Shown in pieces: positions 63,571-64,000 of a stretch of 64,000 nt of DNA; position 1 is the first letter of the stretch; the number at the start of each line of letters is the position of its first letter. The stretch is from CAZJHD01 sp964545855. Its GTDB lineage: Bacteria > Planctomycetota > UBA1135 > JACQFD01. The notes under the pieces were generated by a model. The model had not been told where the DNA came from, made no database searches, and was given only the letters and a program-made list of their open reading frames with translations. Location of the stretch: NCBI GenBank assembly GCA_964545855.1, contig CAZJHD010000015.1:1-64000 (forward strand). Reading direction: 5' to 3'. The position numbers and the translations under genes were made by a program.

Positions 63571-64000
63571 CGCTCCGTCGTCCTCGACGCGGGCGCGGAC
63601 GACGGCGGACCCTCCGCTCGCGCCGCCGCCTCCTCGTCGCGCGCATCCTGCGCGCGGCGGAGCGCCTCGCGCCGCGTCCGCGCCGGCGCGAGCGGATCGA
63701 AGCCGGGCGGCTCGAGGCCGCGCGACGCGAGCCAGTCGAAGGCGCGCACGCGGGCCACGGGGTCGCCGTCCTCGAGGGAGAGCCGGTTCTCGTCGGCGAG
63801 GTGGTCGGCGAACTCCCGCAGGTCGTGGCTGTCGGCCACCATCTCGAGGATCGTCGCCGGCGAACGCCCCGCCTCGCCGGCGTGCCGGTAGAGCACGCCG
63901 CGCATCGACTCCGAGAGCCGTCCCTCGGTCTCGGCGCGCGCGACGAGGCCGTAGGCGGCGCTCTCGAGGAGCCAGCCGAGGAGCGGCGGATCCTCCGACA
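63567..64000 (-). CDS. C-terminal part of a gene running off the right edge
   Basis: The frame stays open from 63567 to the last base of the window, so only the last 144 or so residues are visible. The visible part is helical and charged, with WLLESAAYGLVARAETEGR, LREFADHLADENRLSLEDGD and FDPLAPARTRREALRRAQ, and it ends in a disordered Ala/Glu/Ser-rich tail. It resembles the HEAT-like, proline-turn tails of some planctomycete proteins, but no family is claimed. It overlaps the giant AsmA-like gene by four bases, so the two should be co-expressed. Confidence 0.6.
   Translation of the reverse strand, partial: SEDPPLLGWLLESAAYGLVARAETEGRLSESMRGVLYRHAGEAGRSPATILEMVADSHDLREFADHLADENRLSLEDGDPVARVRAFDWLASRGLEPPGFDPLAPARTRREALRRAQDARDEEAAARAEGPPSSAPASRTTER

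Noticed and set aside
57938..63646. A 1902-codon minus-strand frame over the AsmA-like gene.
   Set aside because: It is a shifted frame of the 1771-residue protein and consists of Arg/Gly repeats.

Overview
The window is about 70% GC and densely coded on both strands. It most likely comes from a Planctomycetota chromosome. The clues are a giant ThuA / PVC-type dehydrogenase / HEAT / cytochrome c fusion (44206-49137), many secreted FG-GAP, kelch and beta-helix proteins, a 4-bp-overlap style of gene coupling, and a weak use of Shine-Dalgarno sequences. No rRNA, CRISPR array, phage or complete insertion sequence was seen. The only RNA gene recognised is a tRNA-Arg(CCG) at 40642-40718.

Layout, left part (1-27 kb). 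A secreted FG-GAP protein and a divergent M28 peptidase are followed by a leftward three-gene cassette: tandem DM13-like lipoprotein, HbpS/GlcG-cupin fusion and SMP-30/gluconolactonase. Two related palindromic elements (2835-2935, 6698-6795) and a third inverted-repeat element (6443-6603) lie on either side of this cassette. Next come hflX and a tightly coupled run of ABC ATPase, ABC permease, two FG-GAP proteins and an SDR. A subtilase, an SGNH hydrolase, an APC transporter, a seven-haem cytochrome with TPRs, an esterase and a small TPR protein follow. A leftward set then encodes a ferritin-like protein, an LpxL-type acyltransferase and an NAD-dependent epimerase.

Middle part (27-44 kb). This holds an Mpo1-like membrane protein, a tandem pair of small paralogous proteins of unknown function (27493-27952), and a TPR lipoprotein. 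A rightward operon of HAD hydrolase, MoxR ATPase and a split glutamine-dependent NAD synthetase (nitrilase subunit plus NadE) follows. Then come a peptidase-like protein that has lost its HExxH motif, a HEAT-repeat protein, and an ECF sigma factor / zinc-finger anti-sigma / RseB-like lipoprotein operon that looks like a complete envelope-stress switch. After the tRNA there are two paralogous GNA1162/CsgG-like envelope proteins and a frameshifted gene ending at a strong terminator.

Right part (44-64 kb). The giant fusion is translationally coupled to a PEP-hydrolase-like TIM barrel. Further genes encode FG-GAP, cupin, beta-helix, PanD, KRP-repeat, lipoprotein, kelch, metallopeptidase-Sel1 and lipid-anchored GNAT proteins. 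The window ends with a 1771-residue AsmA/DUF748 protein coupled to an upstream gene that runs off the edge. Overall the region is rich in envelope and exported functions, with a few housekeeping genes (hflX, nadE, panD, tRNA-Arg) embedded.
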